Below, one piece after another: positions 23,228-35,488 of a stretch of DNA of 64,000 nucleotides. A program made the translations under genes and the position numbers. Under the pieces are notes generated by a model. The model was not told where the DNA came from. It was given only the letters and a program-made list of their open reading frames with translations, and ran no database searches. Numbering within the stretch: position 1 is the first letter of the stretch; every line of letters starts with the position of its first letter. This DNA is from Endocalyx cinctus (lineage: Eukaryota; Ascomycota; Sordariomycetes; Amphisphaeriales; Apiosporaceae), in NCBI GenBank assembly GCA_001600455.1, contig BCKC01000001.1:1948441-2012440 (forward strand), written 5' to 3'.

Positions 23228-24345
23228 AATGATAAGTTTATTATAAAAAAAAAAAAAAAAAATACAAATTTAACCAGAAACTAAAGATAGAAAAGAATCA
23301 AAACGGGAAATCGCGAAAAAAAAAAATATCCAAGTATTTCTTTTTTCCCCTGGTCAAGCTGTAAAAGAAAGAATGAACGGATGAGTCGCCTGAGGAAAGT
23401 GTTTATTCCCGTTATGGCGATCTCAATAAATTTAGGGGGTTTAAATAAACGAGTGGCATGCCGCGCCTTTGGCGGCGGTGATTGACCTTTTTTTTCTCAA
23501 ATTGTCGTGAATGACATCAATCTACCATGTTGTAGAAGAACTTGACGGTGTCAGCAAAAAGGTATGAACAATTCAAGAAAAAAAAAGAAAAGGGAAAAAA
23601 AAAAAAAGCGCGTTGGATGGTATCGTGAGATTCCAACACGAGAAATGACCCGCAAATTACTATTTTGCGTTAGCATATTTAATTTAATCTTATAATGTGG
23701 GTACTTCTTTGGAGATCTGTGCTAGCTGTGTTGTCTTTTAGGGTCCGATCCCCTGTGGGGTCAAATGATGACTAAGTATTCGTTTAATCTATTTCTCCAG
23801 GTTTACAATTTATCCAATCATCCCAAACCTTCAAAACTTGTTTCTTCAGTTATGACGATATTACATTTGTTCTGATATCTTGTCAGCCTGCGTGTGATAT
23901 CTGTATTGTGAGTACGACATAGATTCCTACCGAAAAGTCTTCGTGTCTGGTTCTCTCGAAATGCTACGTACGGATGGGATATGAAAACAAGCACATCTCG
24001 ACATTCGCCATCACGGGACGTGATATATACGACAGAATATAAATATATATCTCTCCAGACTTGGTATTGAACGAACGAATGTGACCCTCCAATATACAAA
24101 GTTATTCTGACAAGCCGATTGATTCCTTGTTTTTTTCCCCAATTCTCTCGGCCTTCTATCAACGAGATGACAAACACACGAGTGGCGTGCTGAATTTGGA
24201 CAGACCATAAAAAAAAAACTCCTTTCACCCAAAGAGGAAATACACTGCGGTAAAGTATCTAGGAGTACTGATAAACCCATCAATCAGTCTTTCTTTGCTT
24301 AGTGTCTTTATTGATCTCTAGCGTTTCGTTTAACCTCTCGAAATC
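23228..24345. other. Spacer with A-rich tracts
   Basis: No gene seen. It contains the promoter side of the GPI-protein gene (A tracts near 23245-23260 and 23578-23607 read as T tracts toward the gene) and an inverted repeat GATCCCC-TG-TGGGGTC near 23747-23762. ORFs are short and unlike any family I know. Confidence 0.55.
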
Positions 24346-24789
24346 TCAAGCTTTGACGGGCTGGGCCTGGTCGAAGAAGTTCTGGTGATATCCTGGGTGG
24401 TTCTTCTCGACGCTACCCTTGATCATCTTGTTCATGAGGATGTTGGAATCGATATCGACCGACTCCTCGAGCGAGTCGCCCTTGACGCGCCAGGTCGTCT
24501 TGATGTTGATGGACCCTCCCGCGGGCGCCTTGCCGTCGACGACCGAGTCGATGCCGTCCTCGCGGTTCGTCAGCGTCAGCTTGAACGTCGTCTGCCCGAT
24601 CGGCTTCTTGTCCGTCACCTCGTACACGCACGGCTGCCCCACCACCGGCGAGCCCGAAACGAGGTTGTACGAGACCAGCTGCGGGCAGGTCGTCTTGATG
24701 TAGAACGCGTGGTCGTGGAGGCTGTTCACCACCGCTTCCGTGCTGGTTCCCGATGGGAGGGGCGTCGATATAACCGTAGAAGAAGGCAT
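24346..24789 (-). CDS. DUF7053-type small protein (START-like fold expected)
   Basis: Single exon of 147 residues with no signal peptide or membrane segment. It begins with a short Ser/Thr-rich stretch, then TEAVVNSLHDHAFYI, then beta-rich segments (CVYEVTDKKPIGQTTFKLTL and INIKTTWRVKG) ending in a likely C-terminal helix (LMNKMIKGSVEKNH). The arrangement, including the LHDH start, resembles the DUF7053 family common in filamentous fungi, which is thought to have a SRPBCC/START-like fold that could bind a hydrophobic ligand. That family assignment is from memory of the pattern and is moderate in confidence; the function is unknown. Third positions are mostly G/C. Confidence 0.72.
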   Translation of the reverse strand: MPSSTVISTPLPSGTSTEAVVNSLHDHAFYIKTTCPQLVSYNLVSGSPVVGQPCVYEVTDKKPIGQTTFKLTLTNREDGIDSVVDGKAPAGGSINIKTTWRVKGDSLEESVDIDSNILMNKMIKGSVEKNHPGYHQNFFDQAQPVKA

Positions 24790-26421
24790 GTTGTAATTGT
24801 TATTATTGTTGTTTTTTTGGGCTATAATAGCGTTTTTAACGGTAAAGGGCGTGCGTGCTTTTGGGGAAAAAGTAATATCTGAGCTCGTCTTGATACGTTG
24901 CTAGTGCGTCTTACATCTAACTGCGACAAGTTGAACGTTTTTTCTTCTTCTTCCCTCGACCCCTTTTTATCAACTTTCGAAAAACGCTGACGACGCGCTA
25001 CGGACTTCTCCTTTCTTTTTTGCGGTCCGTGGACGTCCCACCACATTGAAAAGCCGAAACTTTGTTTTATGGCCCGGAAGTCCGTGACACGGCGCATAAA
25101 TGTATGATCCCAAGCCCGGAAGGTGCTTTTAGTTTAGGTTGGTTCAGCCTTAAACCAACGAATCAACCCTACGCCATGGGAGCAGGTTTGGTTTAGCATG
25201 AATTTTAACGATTCCTTCTGTTTTATATTTAGATTTGTCGGCCCATTTTAGTCACCGCATGCCAATCGGGCTCGCAGCTGGGCATATCTAGATAGAGCAC
25301 ACCAGCCGAGCCAAAAGTAAATGCCCAGTTTTATGGTGTAAAACTCAAAACATTTAACACGCGCTCGGAAGGTTGGGTCTACTGTATATCGTAGATCAAT
25401 CTGGAGTGCTTAAGTCATTCGACCTAAGTGAGAGCCGATGATCTGGTGCGAAGGATCATTGGTCTACCTGCTATCATCCTATACCTGAGTAAGGTTTATA
25501 CTTCTTGCGGTAGATTTCATCCTTCTCACACTAACTTAAAATGTCTATATTCGAACACTCTGATTCATGGAGTTATCAAACATGCTGTACAGTATATATG
25601 CTAGAGGCTATAGCTGCATCGTCTATTTTTAACGTATACACGCAGCATACATATACTCTCACGGATTAGCGTTAAACTGGATAACATTCACATATTAATA
25701 GAATATATATACCTAATCACAGTAGTTGCTAAGAATAGAGATATTTCATTGTCACGTTTCTTGTCTGCTGTGTAGCCCTAGGGATGGGACAAGAGCTTGC
25801 AACTCCAAAAGTTGTAAATTTGTCTAACCCTAAATCATACCATCGGAACGAGGACTAAAGTGGTGTCTAGCTAGGTATAGAGGCAGTGGAGGTTGTGTCT
25901 GGCCCCCTTGGCTTTCAACACGCTATCGCCACTGACTACCCCATTATATGCGGAAACCTCTGAACGCGTAATCCTCAGCGCATTTCTGAAAGATGAAGGG
26001 CATAGCCAGTCTCCAGGGAGAAGTAACAACGTCTTCGGCATAGTATAGAAAAGGAGGCGTTTTCCGTTTATATGTTATATCTGACGAGTAATCATTCTCC
26101 GATCTCTTATCAAGTCCAATCAAAGTTGATGAGCTTGCTCTATCCTAAGATAAAACGTAGTTCTTCACATGAAGCCTTTAAGACGAACCAATGCCAACAC
26201 AATCCCAGGATTGCATGTGATTTTCGCGTTGGAAACAATTATATGGATGCAAGGGGTAGCTGCATCTGTTAAGCTGGTAAAATATATGCTAGTATCTACC
26301 TATGCAGTACGTAAGTTACCATATTTCTGCATACTGTACTGCATCCAAAAGATAACACCACACCACGCCCCTACCTAAAAGCCGATCACCGACAAAAACT
26401 AAATCTCTATCTGACGTAAAC
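24790..26421. other. AT-rich spacer upstream of the PUA-like relic
   Basis: No supported gene. The part next to the DUF7053-type gene is T-rich toward that gene. A less AT-rich patch near 25850-26030 has no frame that reads as a known family. An imperfect inverted repeat with GGTTGG and CCAACG arms lies near 25138-25163. Confidence 0.5.
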
Positions 26422-26735
26422 ATGAACGCCAAGACCGACGACCGAGTACCCACTGACGTTCTATTATCCATTAAGGCCATCCATCGGGCGAATATCATTA
26501 GTCGGTAGAATCATCACGTATATAATAAGCACCGGCTTCGGGGCGGCGCTGGTCGGTATCGGGCAATGACGAGTTCAATGCCGGCCTCGAGGAGTCTAAG
26601 TACGGATACCCGATCTAAGAACTCTACGAACTACAGCATCCGGTAATGCTGGCCGAGATGAGATCTAAACGGGCTATGAATGAAGCGCCGATGGGTTGGC
26701 GTTGCATGGGATCTGACTTGTGGATGGATGGATAG
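26422..26735 (+). pseudogene. Relic of a PUA/ASCH-like fungal protein gene
   Basis: From ATG 26422 the frame reads MNAKTDDRVPTDVLLSIKAI and on to ANIISR, then hits TAG at 26506-26508. The same frame continues as NHHVYNKHRLR to about 26541. From 26562 another frame reads GNDEFNAGLEESKYGYPI, a TAA at 26616-26618, then ELYELQHPVMLAEMRSK and APMGWRCMGSDLW, ending at TAG 26733-26735. I recognise the parts, in order, from a fungal protein family with a PUA/ASCH-like beginning (VLLSIKP, KNHEYRKYRLRDG) and an end of the form FGIGN-FNAGL, KYGYP-LELYEL and APMGW. The central part is missing, so this copy has two stops, a frame change and an internal deletion. The family name is from memory; the decay is directly visible. 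Confidence 0.7.
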
Positions 26736-27254
26736 GCGGGACGATAGGGACGATAGAGACGAGATAGTGAAGATATCATTATTAATTTCCTCGGCATGCT
26801 ACTCGTCGTTACTCCTTACAGCTGTATGTGCTAAGCATGTACTCTGTTCTATAGTCCGGATTTCCAAAGCTGAGGAATCCGAGTCTGAAAGAACGAGCGA
26901 AGAAAGACCGAACAGTCATTTTCTATCATGTTACTCTTGCGCCGTTTAGTGGTCTCCAAGCTAAAACACTGCAATCACGCAAGCGAGATTGCAAAGCAAG
27001 AAGACGTATCGTATCTGGACGCTGAAAAACTCAACCATGACTTAAAGGAATACATGCAAAGGTACCGTGGATTCCTAAGTACTATCCCTCAGGGTTAAAG
27101 CCGCCAGGGGAATAGAGGGGGATGTTGACATTCAAAATGATTCTATATCAAGATTGGGGTATCTCCGTATATGCTCTGTTATACATGCGTTTGTACTTTT
27201 TTTTTTTTTTTTTTGGGTCCAATGTTAGATTTCTATCTCAATTTGAATTGAGAC
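26736..27254. other. Spacer between the PUA-like relic and CYM1
   Basis: No gene seen. It contains a small GACGATAG-type repeat near 26740-26765, a T tract at 27198-27214, and the 3' flank of CYM1. Confidence 0.55.
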
Positions 27255-30200
27255 TTACGACTTTGCTCCGTTAACATTCATCTCGTGGATATTCCAAGAA
27301 TTATCAACCCATTCCTGCTTCTCACCCAGGAATGCGATACGTTCCTGTTTTTTGGAAAGACCATCAACAATGTATTTCTGGGCAACTTCGCGAACTTGAT
27401 CCTTGGTAACATCAAGTAACTGCTCTCGCCTCTTCTGCTGCATTTCATCCGTGACACCTGATACGAATCTCAGCATTCCTTCAGCATTTACTGCCTTGGG
27501 TGCGTCAACATTCTGGAAAACGGATATCTTGGCTTCTTCGATATCCTGGTTGGACCATTCCTTGTCAACGGCCCATTGGCCGGCATTCTTCATGATGGAA
27601 AGAGTGTTCTGCGGGTTAGGATCGCGGTACGAATAGAAGCCAAACAGACCCTCAAGGCCCTTCATATATGCACCACCGCCATAGGCGCCACCTTTTTCAC
27701 GAATTTCATGATGGAGATGCTTGTGCGTCAGAAGCTGAGCCAGGATTTGGAGAGGAGCACCGTGTGATGACGTGTAAGACGTGGTAGGCAAAGCTAAACT
27801 GCCATAATACACTTGATATGGTAGTGGGAAGAAGGCCTTAATGTCTCGTCCTGGCGATTGCTTCGTTGGAGGTGACATCGGAACAACCTCGCTAGGACGG
27901 GAGGCCATGAATCTGGACAACGCCGACGAATTATCTTGCACAGTATCAGGTCCACAGGTGAGGGCCGTTCGTATATTATTGCCAGCCAGGGCGAATTTTT
28001 GGATTTGTTTGAGTTTCTCGATAATGTCCTCATACTGGTCCGTTGGAGGTCGGCCAGCAAGGGAAGTAATTAGTTTCACTTGCGACAAACCACTAACTTG
28101 CTCAGTGAGATAAGCATCACGAGTCAAGCCCGATTCAGCATATCTACGGGCGTAATTGTGGCCCGATGACGCAATATCATTTACTACGCCATCGGCTGAG
28201 GCCTCGAGTAGTTGCCTAATCCTCAAAGCGGCCTCCGGACTGTCAAAGTTCGTTTCTAGGATGAGTCTTCTGAGAAGGTCGAACATCTCGGGTACGTTGC
28301 GGTCGAGTGCCATGCCTCGCAACATGAGACCTTCAGAAGCTTGGTGGAAGTCGGTTGGCGACGGTGTCGTCATGTAGCTAACGGAAATACCGCCGGTCTT
28401 AAGTTTGACCAGATCCTCTAGTTGCTCCATAGTCGTGTCTTTGGTACCTAGGCGCATGATCGAATCGGTGAATAGAGGGATCAGAGCACGAAGATCATCT
28501 GGTAAATTTTCGAAAGTGTTGATCGCTCTAAAATAGGTGAGGCCGTTGGTAGGTGCTTCGCGCCACTGGATTTTGGTGCCATGCGCGACCTCATCTCTCA
28601 CTACTACAGGCTCTTTTCGTCTCGGAATATCTTTAACATATACAGTTGGGAGACAACTGAGATCCTGAGTGGTTGATTTGCCCTGCTCAACCAGTAGATC
28701 AAGTTCGCGCTTCTCAAAGAACTTGCGTATTTCTTCCTCCCCGCCGGCATTTCGAGCAGCTTCGTTGATCTTCAACGCTAACCTTTCTTCCTCTTCTTTG
28801 GCTAGTTCAGCACCGAACGATTGTGATGGTGCCATCGTGAACGTGAGAGTGTTGTCATTGAGTAGGTACTTATCCATGAGACTTTCGAAATAACCACCTT
28901 CAGCGAGCTTGGCCTCAAAGGCAACAATGGTATCATTCCATGCCAGCGATTCGAATGGGTCAGTACCAGAAAACCATTTGCCTTTCAGCCGGTGTAGCAT
29001 GGAAACTCCAAAATTGGCAGTCTTGTGCTTCAGACTTAGTTCAAGTTGGTGAAGGTAGCCGTCTATCTTTTGTTTCTCAAAGCCCTTTTGTCGTACCTCC
29101 TGGAGGATCCTTTGGATTTCAGCTTTAACCTTCTCCACATTAGCCTGCTCAACACCGGATAATCCGACAGAAAAGATGGCAGTGGCCGCGGAACCATCGT
29201 ATCCGGTGTTAGGACTAAAGTCTGTTCCAAGACCACTTTCTATTAGTCCTTTGAATAAAGGCGACCCATATCCATCCATTAGTAGCGAGGACAATAGTGC
29301 CATTGAAAACGATTCCAGGACGTTCGAGGTGTCGCCCATGACCCACGAGACAGATGTTTTATATTGCTTGTCGGGGTCCGCTAAGGGGTCCACCGGACCG
29401 ACAACATTCACTGTTTGGGGACCACTGCTTAGATCTATGGGCTGTTTGTGCTCGATATCAGCATTTATCCTTTCAAAGGCGCTCATTTGAGCGTCAATTT
29501 CCTTCAGATGATCGGCGAGCGGCATATCGCCATACGTCATTAGTTTCGCATTACTCGGATGATAGTGTTCGGCATGGAATTGTTTGAGTTGCTCGTATGT
29601 CAAATCGGTAATCTTTTGCGGATCACCACCGGAATTGTTAATGGAAGGGAAGATGTGGTCTTGGAAGCGAATATAGTACAGATAACCAGCATCTGACATT
29701 TGTCCCTTCATCTCATTGTAAACAACCCCCTTGAAGACCAGTTTACTGTCGTCTGGCACTACGTCACCCTGGCCTTCCTCACCAGTGGCGGCGCGTGGGT
29801 TCTCTGGACCAATTCGCCATCCTTCCTGAGTGAAGTCGGTCTCTTTCAATAAGGGGTGTAGGGTTGCGTCGAGGTAGACGGACATGAGGTTCTGGAAGTC
29901 TTGAGCATTTGTCGTGGCGAAGGGGTAGAAGGTATGATCAGAAGCGGTGAAAGCGTTCATGAAATTGGATAAGGTTCGTGGGAGCATCTTGAAGAAGGGG
30001 TCCCTGATAGGATATTTCTGACTGCCACATAGAGTAGTGTGCTCGAGGATATGGGGGACACCCGTATCATCCGGAGGATTTGTCTTAAAGCCGATAGAAA
30101 AGACATTGTTGCTATCGTCTCGAGCAATATGAAGATAATCAGCGCCGGTCTTATCGTGCTGTAAGTGTAAAGCGGTAAGCTCAAGTTCTGGTACATGTTT

Positions 30201-30305
30201 TGCTCTCAGTAAGGTAAACCCATGGAGCTTCTCTCCGGGTTTGGGGTAATGGGAAAGCTCTGTGACAGCTCTTTTAGCCGCGTTTTTCACCGTATTGCGC
30301 AACAT
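27255..30305 (-). CDS. cym1: Mitochondrial presequence protease CYM1/PreP (M16C)
   Basis: Single exon of 1016 residues, the usual length for PreP. The enzyme sits in the mitochondrial matrix and degrades cleaved presequences and other short peptides. The inverted zinc motif is HILEH (H85, E88, H89) in [14 protein letters not shown], followed by a [19 protein letters not shown] segment characteristic of PreP. The C-terminal half keeps the family block [19 protein letters not shown]. The N-terminus [14 protein letters not shown] is a good mitochondrial targeting peptide, which decides the ATG at 30305. The frame is open a further 31 codons upstream, but from a TTG and with a hydrophobic sequence that does not fit. 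No intron was seen. GC of codons is moderate. Confidence 0.96.
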   Translation of the reverse strand: MLRNTVKNAAKRAVTELSHYPKPGEKLHGFTLLRAKHVPELELTALHLQHDKTGADYLHIARDDSNNVFSIGFKTNPPDDTGVPHILEHTTLCGSQKYPIRDPFFKMLPRTLSNFMNAFTASDHTFYPFATTNAQDFQNLMSVYLDATLHPLLKETDFTQEGWRIGPENPRAATGEEGQGDVVPDDSKLVFKGVVYNEMKGQMSDAGYLYYIRFQDHIFPSINNSGGDPQKITDLTYEQLKQFHAEHYHPSNAKLMTYGDMPLADHLKEIDAQMSAFERINADIEHKQPIDLSSGPQTVNVVGPVDPLADPDKQYKTSVSWVMGDTSNVLESFSMALLSSLLMDGYGSPLFKGLIESGLGTDFSPNTGYDGSAATAIFSVGLSGVEQANVEKVKAEIQRILQEVRQKGFEKQKIDGYLHQLELSLKHKTANFGVSMLHRLKGKWFSGTDPFESLAWNDTIVAFEAKLAEGGYFESLMDKYLLNDNTLTFTMAPSQSFGAELAKEEEERLALKINEAARNAGGEEEIRKFFEKRELDLLVEQGKSTTQDLSCLPTVYVKDIPRRKEPVVVRDEVAHGTKIQWREAPTNGLTYFRAINTFENLPDDLRALIPLFTDSIMRLGTKDTTMEQLEDLVKLKTGGISVSYMTTPSPTDFHQASEGLMLRGMALDRNVPEMFDLLRRLILETNFDSPEAALRIRQLLEASADGVVNDIASSGHNYARRYAESGLTRDAYLTEQVSGLSQVKLITSLAGRPPTDQYEDIIEKLKQIQKFALAGNNIRTALTCGPDTVQDNSSALSRFMASRPSEVVPMSPPTKQSPGRDIKAFFPLPYQVYYGSLALPTTSYTSSHGAPLQILAQLLTHKHLHHEIREKGGAYGGGAYMKGLEGLFGFYSYRDPNPQNTLSIMKNAGQWAVDKEWSNQDIEEAKISVFQNVDAPKAVNAEGMLRFVSGVTDEMQQKRREQLLDVTKDQVREVAQKYIVDGLSKKQERIAFLGEKQEWVDNSWNIHEMNVNGAKS

Positions 30306-31351
30306 CTTCTCATAAATAATAACGAGATAAAGAACGAAAAATGTACAGTTAGAAACAAATATGATTAAAACTATAATTACACGTCTGTGAAGTAACAAAA
30401 CACAGAGACTTTTGTGGTGGTATACGCCATACGGAAACAGGCGATTCTTGGAAGGAAATTTATGAAAGGGAAAGAAAATCTAACGACCCGTTTATGAAAT
30501 AAAATATTGGCCTAGAGGTTATGTAAGTATGCTAGGAAAAGATATATAGACCTAACGAATTAAATTATATGCAAGTATTAGATAATATACTCCGTACCGA
30601 AATCCTTAAGTGATACTCCACTTTTCCCCAGCTTTTTCAACTTATGATGTAAGCTCCACGGACTTGCCAATGGTCACTAATATAACAAAATTAATATACA
30701 TATCTTATAGACACCTTAACATGACATATATGGATAATTCCTATCGTTGGTATAAGATATCAGTCACATGTTTAAGATGGACACAGTTTCTGGCAGCGAA
30801 TAGCGCGTCAGGGTTGCCAATATAATCTCGTAATACACTAATCAAGCAGATGAGGGGATACAAGAAGCTCTGGTAACAATAGTCACCTTAGTGGTATGAA
30901 TACATAATAGAGTACTCAGAAGTTAGAAATGGAAACATCTATACATGTCGTACGTTGATTGATCTTAACCAACTACTCACTTGCCTGGCAGCTATGGCGT
31001 TGATATCCTATCCATATCCACCCTACAATGCATATTTAGAATCAAGTAGTGAACAAACGAATGGTTACATAAACTTGGAAGAATAAATTCAGGGATTAAT
31101 TTATTATTCGTGTGGTAGGGTAGATGCCAAGGGAGACCAATTGGTAAAGATTTTATGGAACGGAGGGGTAACATGTATATCTGCGTACGAACTACATGTT
31201 ACTTAGGAACGAACGAAAAGTCCAAAATACGAGGCCTTGTTCCTTTTCGACTAAATCTGTCCTCCTTTGTTATAATTCAAAGACGATTGTAGAGCGAGGA
31301 AGCAAGCAATACATCAACCAATTACACGAGTAAACCATACCCTTATATATA
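30306..31351. other. AT-rich spacer upstream of CYM1
   Basis: No gene seen. It holds the CYM1 promoter, one exact TACTCCGTA (30588-30596) and a TATATATATATATAAA-like run just before the SDR relic (31345-31353), which may be the old TATA box of that gene. Confidence 0.55.
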
Positions 31352-32330
31352 TATATAAACGTCTTATTACTGCCTGTAGTGAGGGTGGCATCGGAGCCGC
31401 GATGGCCAGGATTCTTCGTGAGAAGGACTATTATGCGGTTGCTGCCCTTCGAAGCAAATTCAGATTAGATCACTAATGGAGCTCAGCGATACGGAGGTGT
31501 TAGAGCTCAACATCACATCTGAGGAATCAATTGCCTTATATGGATGCTAAGCAAGTTGAAGAGAGGACAGGCGGCTCACTCGATATGCTTATCAATAATA
31601 CGGATAGTAATTTTTTGATGCTGCTGCTAGATACCGATACTGGGGAAGCAAAATGGGGTTTCGATGTTAATTTCTGGGGTATTCTTGCCGTTACCAGGCG
31701 TTTGTGCCCACGGCTATCAAATCCAAGGGTATCATCATCAATCAAACAGCCAGAGTTCCATTGTTTGGAACCTCGCAATTGCATGGGGAGGTACAAAAAA
31801 CTTCGCATAATCGGTCTTTCCCTTCCCATTTCCCATCGCGATGCCTTTTACTTCCAGGTTTTTACCTTTCCGTTGGTTATAGCCGATAATTCTCAAAAAT
31901 ATAAGTATGTACAGCACTGCCAAAGCAGCAGCTAAGCAGTTATCCGACGTCCTACATGTCGAGATCGAGCCCCTAAGAGTACGGGTAGTGACGGCACTGA
32001 TTAGTCTAGTCGATACTCCTACCCTTACCAACTCACACTCCGATGAGCTGCAGTTACCGCCAAATTCGTACCTGCCATGAACCTATTCAACGGTGTCTGG
32101 TAGACGCCCGAGAGGGGAGGATGCAATCCAGATTGGACCCCTTAGACGTAATCGTACGTCACCTTGTGAATGATGTTCTTAGTAGCACAAAGAAATTTGC
32201 ATGGCGCGGGGCAATATCTACAGATGCTAAGTGGTTGAGTTGGTGGCTACTGCTCTGCTGCTGTGGCTGTTGGACATACTTAATAATGGGATCAGAGGTG
32301 TGGCAGAACTTAGGCGTTATTATGCAGAGG
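31352..32330 (+). pseudogene. Decayed AYR1-like short-chain dehydrogenase
   Basis: Pieces of a classical SDR lie in order in different frames: RLITACSEGGIGAAMARILR near 31352-31410 (cofactor-binding TGxxxGIG with the first Gly changed); then TAA at 31473-31475; LELNITSEESIA near 31505-31530; then GSLDMLINNTDSNF (the NNAG motif is now NNTD), FDVNFWGILAVTRR, IKSKGIIINQTARVPLFG in a shifted frame, and MYSTAKAAAKQLSDVL (the YxxxK motif) after a ~130-bp stretch that may be an old intron. The end LVNDVLSSTKKFAWRGAIST and AKWLSWWLL lies near 32157-32260. The pattern is that of 1-acyldihydroxyacetone-phosphate reductase (AYR1) relatives. Changed Gly and Ala residues, at least three frame changes and lack of a start show that it is broken. 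Confidence 0.82.
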
Positions 32331-33374
32331 AGAAATTGCGAAGGGAGGTATAACATAGGTAAACAACGTCCTGATGCGAGAAACAACAATATCGATGTGG
32401 AGTATTACTCCGTACCTAGGCATGTGTACCTTAGGTAGGTAAGTACTTAAGTAGGTACTTATGCTTACAAATTTTCGGCGTGGAATTTGTCTCTTTGGTT
32501 GTTTCGACCCTTGTTCTAATATTTACATAGTAACTGAATAATAAATAAACACTTATAGTAAATGGTTTATTAATATATGATGAATACTTGTACTTAGCTG
32601 CCTACGTAAGTAAGTAGTTAAGGAGTTGGAACAATTTTTAGTAGGCATCGGCACACAGGGCCATAGACGCAGATGCAGACGCACACTCCACTCGATTCCG
32701 TCACTCCGGTATAACGATGGCACAGGTAGATACCTAGCTTACCTAGATCCATTACTTACATATAGGTATAGCCCTGGAGATGGATCCATGGATACCTACG
32801 GGCTGTATCTACCTGTATCTATGTCAGCATATTTTAGCTTGTGTAACTGGATCAAAGGGCCAACTATACAGCGCACAAGTACCACTTGGTACAGAGTCTA
32901 AAAAAGCCGGTAGAATGGTACAGATACCTACGTAGACCCCAACACTAAATCTTCAGTATTGTTCTCGATATGTTCATAATACCTTCGTGATATATAAATA
33001 TCCTACTGATTAGATAATCTAAACTAAAGAACCAGCGCTTCATCTCAGAGTTAGAAACTTCTTCACATCATTCATTTTCATACCTCTTTATTTTTTGATA
33101 TTTTTTTTTGCCGCATTTACATCACTCAACAACCCCCCCTTCGATAAAAAAGCTCTTTTTCATAATTTGCCTAACTGTCTTTTTTATTGAATCGTATTAT
33201 TAGTACCATCAATGTTTCAATGTCTCGTTGTTTAATTCAGCTTAGGTACGTTGGTAAACAATTCATTCTCCTCGTCTCGTGTTACCCTTATCAACTCTTG
33301 ATTTTAGGACTTCGCTGACCAAATTTGACCTGAACTATCTTTTAATTAGATTAGGTTTCCATGTTTGATTTATC
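32331..33374. other. Spacer rich in TACCTA/AGGTA-type elements
   Basis: No gene seen. The block at 32404-32460 is almost entirely short palindromic words (TACTCCGTA, ACCTAGG, ACCTTAGGTAGGTAAGTACTTAAGTAGGTACTT split by CATGTGT), with similar words at 32725-32760 and 32815. The last ~300 bp are pyrimidine- and T-rich and form the probable promoter and leader of the taxilin gene. Confidence 0.6.
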
Positions 33375-35488
33375 ATGTCAACCGTGAATCAGTATATGCC
33401 CTCGACTACGCCCGCTCCGACCACATCCGCCTTAGCGACACACGGTACTGCGCACCCACATGACGGTTCACCATTACCCAGCGGTCACCACCATCATCAT
33501 ATTCAAGAACCTAGACCAGCGCCCGTTCCTATACCCGCCATGGCTTCCAGTTCTGCCGCAAAAAAGGGGAAGGGGAAAAAAGCTCTCGACTCCAATGAAG
33601 CCTCGAAATTGGTCGCTGCCCGAATATCCCAACTCGAAGTCGATAATGCCGCCGAGAAGGAACAGGAAGCTGAGATAGGTAGGTCATAAGGATTGTTTCA
33701 TTTATTTATTTTCCATTATACTATATTTTCCAGGAATGCAGATATGAAATATAGGAAGATGAAAAAGAAAGGGGAAAAAAAAAAGGAAGAATGGAGTCGC
33801 CAGCACAACATACATACGCCAGATAAGAAATGCAACCCATAAAGACCTCAACCACAGAAACAGCTTGAACACAACTAGAAACGTCATCGAATATGAATAT
33901 GAATATAATTGAGGGACACGCAGGATCTCGGCCACTCTACCGGAAATAACCTCGTCACTACGTACGGATATAACGGTTCGCTGGATGCACTTGTCGCCTG
34001 AGTCACCATCATTTCACGATACCTCCGAAAATAAGGAAAGAATTCAGAATTCGGATCCTGCGATATGTAATGTTGAGACTACCTATCATACTTATATCGG
34101 ATGGAATGCACAATATGTTCATCACGCGGGGTACGAGGACTATCAACTAATATTTCGTATATCAGATCGAGAAGTTAGGAAAGCGAGTCGCGAGCTTAAT
34201 TCCCAGATGAATAAGATGAATGATATGGATAAAATCGATCTTCTTACCAAACGTTCATCAGAACTTTTTGCCAATATGAAGCGTTTAGAGCGCGAGAATC
34301 TCAAGAATAAAAAGCGCGCAGACCAGTTACAGAAGGAGAAAGATTCGAGCCGCAGCGACCTTAGTAAACAAACTGGCCTCAAGGAGAAGCTCGAAAAACT
34401 TTGCCGTGAACTACAGAAAGAAAATAACAAGCTTAAGGTATACAATACCACACATGTCGAAGAAACATGCCGGTTCTAACCAGATTTCGTCATCCAGAAC
34501 GAATACCGAACCCTCAGCGACACGCACGAACGTTTAAAAACCTCGTCCGATAACCGGTTATCAGATGTCTTGAAGACATTGGAGGGTTATCAAGAGGAGA
34601 AGGACAACCCACGTAAACAAGTCGTTCCTATGAAGGCCGAGGAGCTGTACGTCTCGTCTCATATCTGATTATAGTGGTGGATTGTGTCTGACAACATTTA
34701 ATAGGTTCAAAGCTCGTGTTAAGTCCCTAATGGAGCAGTATGAGCTCAGGGAGTTGCACTTTCATTCGGCGATGCGATCCAAGGAAATAGAAGTGCAATG
34801 GAACATGGCTCGATATGAACAACAGAAGAAAACTGCCGAAGTTGAAACTAATCGTGCGCGTCAGCTAAACAACCAAGTACTCACTTTTACTAAGACTGAG
34901 GCAGAACTTCGAAATCAACTGAACGTATATGTTGAAAAGTTTAAGCAGGTATGCTTCCTGTTGCCCTATATCCCAAGCCGGACACCACAGTTGACAAGAT
35001 GGGAGGTCGAGGATACCCTTAACAACAGTAACGACTTATTCCTGACTTTTCGCAAGGAGATGGAGGATATGTCTAAGAAGACTAAGAAGCTGGAGAAAGA
35101 GAACGAAACCTACAAGCGCAAGGAGGGCGCTCTGAAGGACAATATCCTTAAGATGGCCAACGAGCGTACTCAACATCTGAATCACTTGGACGATATCAAG
35201 AAGAAGAACGATAAACTTACGAGTATTATTCATCAAATGCAGCAACAGGGTCGCGGCATACCGCAAGGGATGCAAGGCACGGTCGAAAACTGCTACGCGC
35301 AAGGCACCGGGACAGAAGATCATGGAGAACTGAACGGTGAGGACGGAAGCGACTACGAGTACGAAGACGAGGAAGATGAGGTAAGCGAAGAGGGCGAGTT
35401 CGATGATGATACGGAAGAGGAAGTCTTACCTCCTATTCCGGGCGCATACGGTCCAGAGCGGCCGCCTGCTATGAATGGTCATCGCTAG
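33375..35488 (+). CDS. Taxilin family coiled-coil protein
   Basis: Exons 33375-33678, 34166-34437, 34498-34646, 34705-34948 and 35006-35488 encode 483 residues. Taxilins are long coiled-coil proteins linked to vesicle traffic and, in animals, syntaxin binding. Residues 1-75 are low-complexity with a His5 run. A near-continuous coiled coil (~75-390) carries the family blocks SLMEQYELRELHFH, VEDTLNNSNDLFLTFRKEME and NEKLTSI-like KNDKLTSIIHQMQQQGRG. The tail is very acidic (DYEYEDEEDEVSEEGEFDDD) and ends in GPERPP. Intron 1 is long (487 bp) and contains an ATG at 33985 in frame with exon 2, a possible alternative start. The intron at 34949-35005 is 57 bp, has no in-frame stop and ends in GGGAG, so its retention would only add 19 residues. 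The family is clear; the exact exon ends are by eye. Confidence 0.9.

Noticed and set aside
19835..24789. Possible secondary-metabolite cluster around the SDR gene
   Set aside because: No synthase, P450, transporter or regulator nearby; neighbours are a GPI protein and a small DUF7053-type protein.
30306..30398. 31-codon upstream extension of CYM1 with a hydrophobic segment
   Set aside because: It begins at TTG, not ATG, and the ATG at 30305 starts a good mitochondrial presequence.
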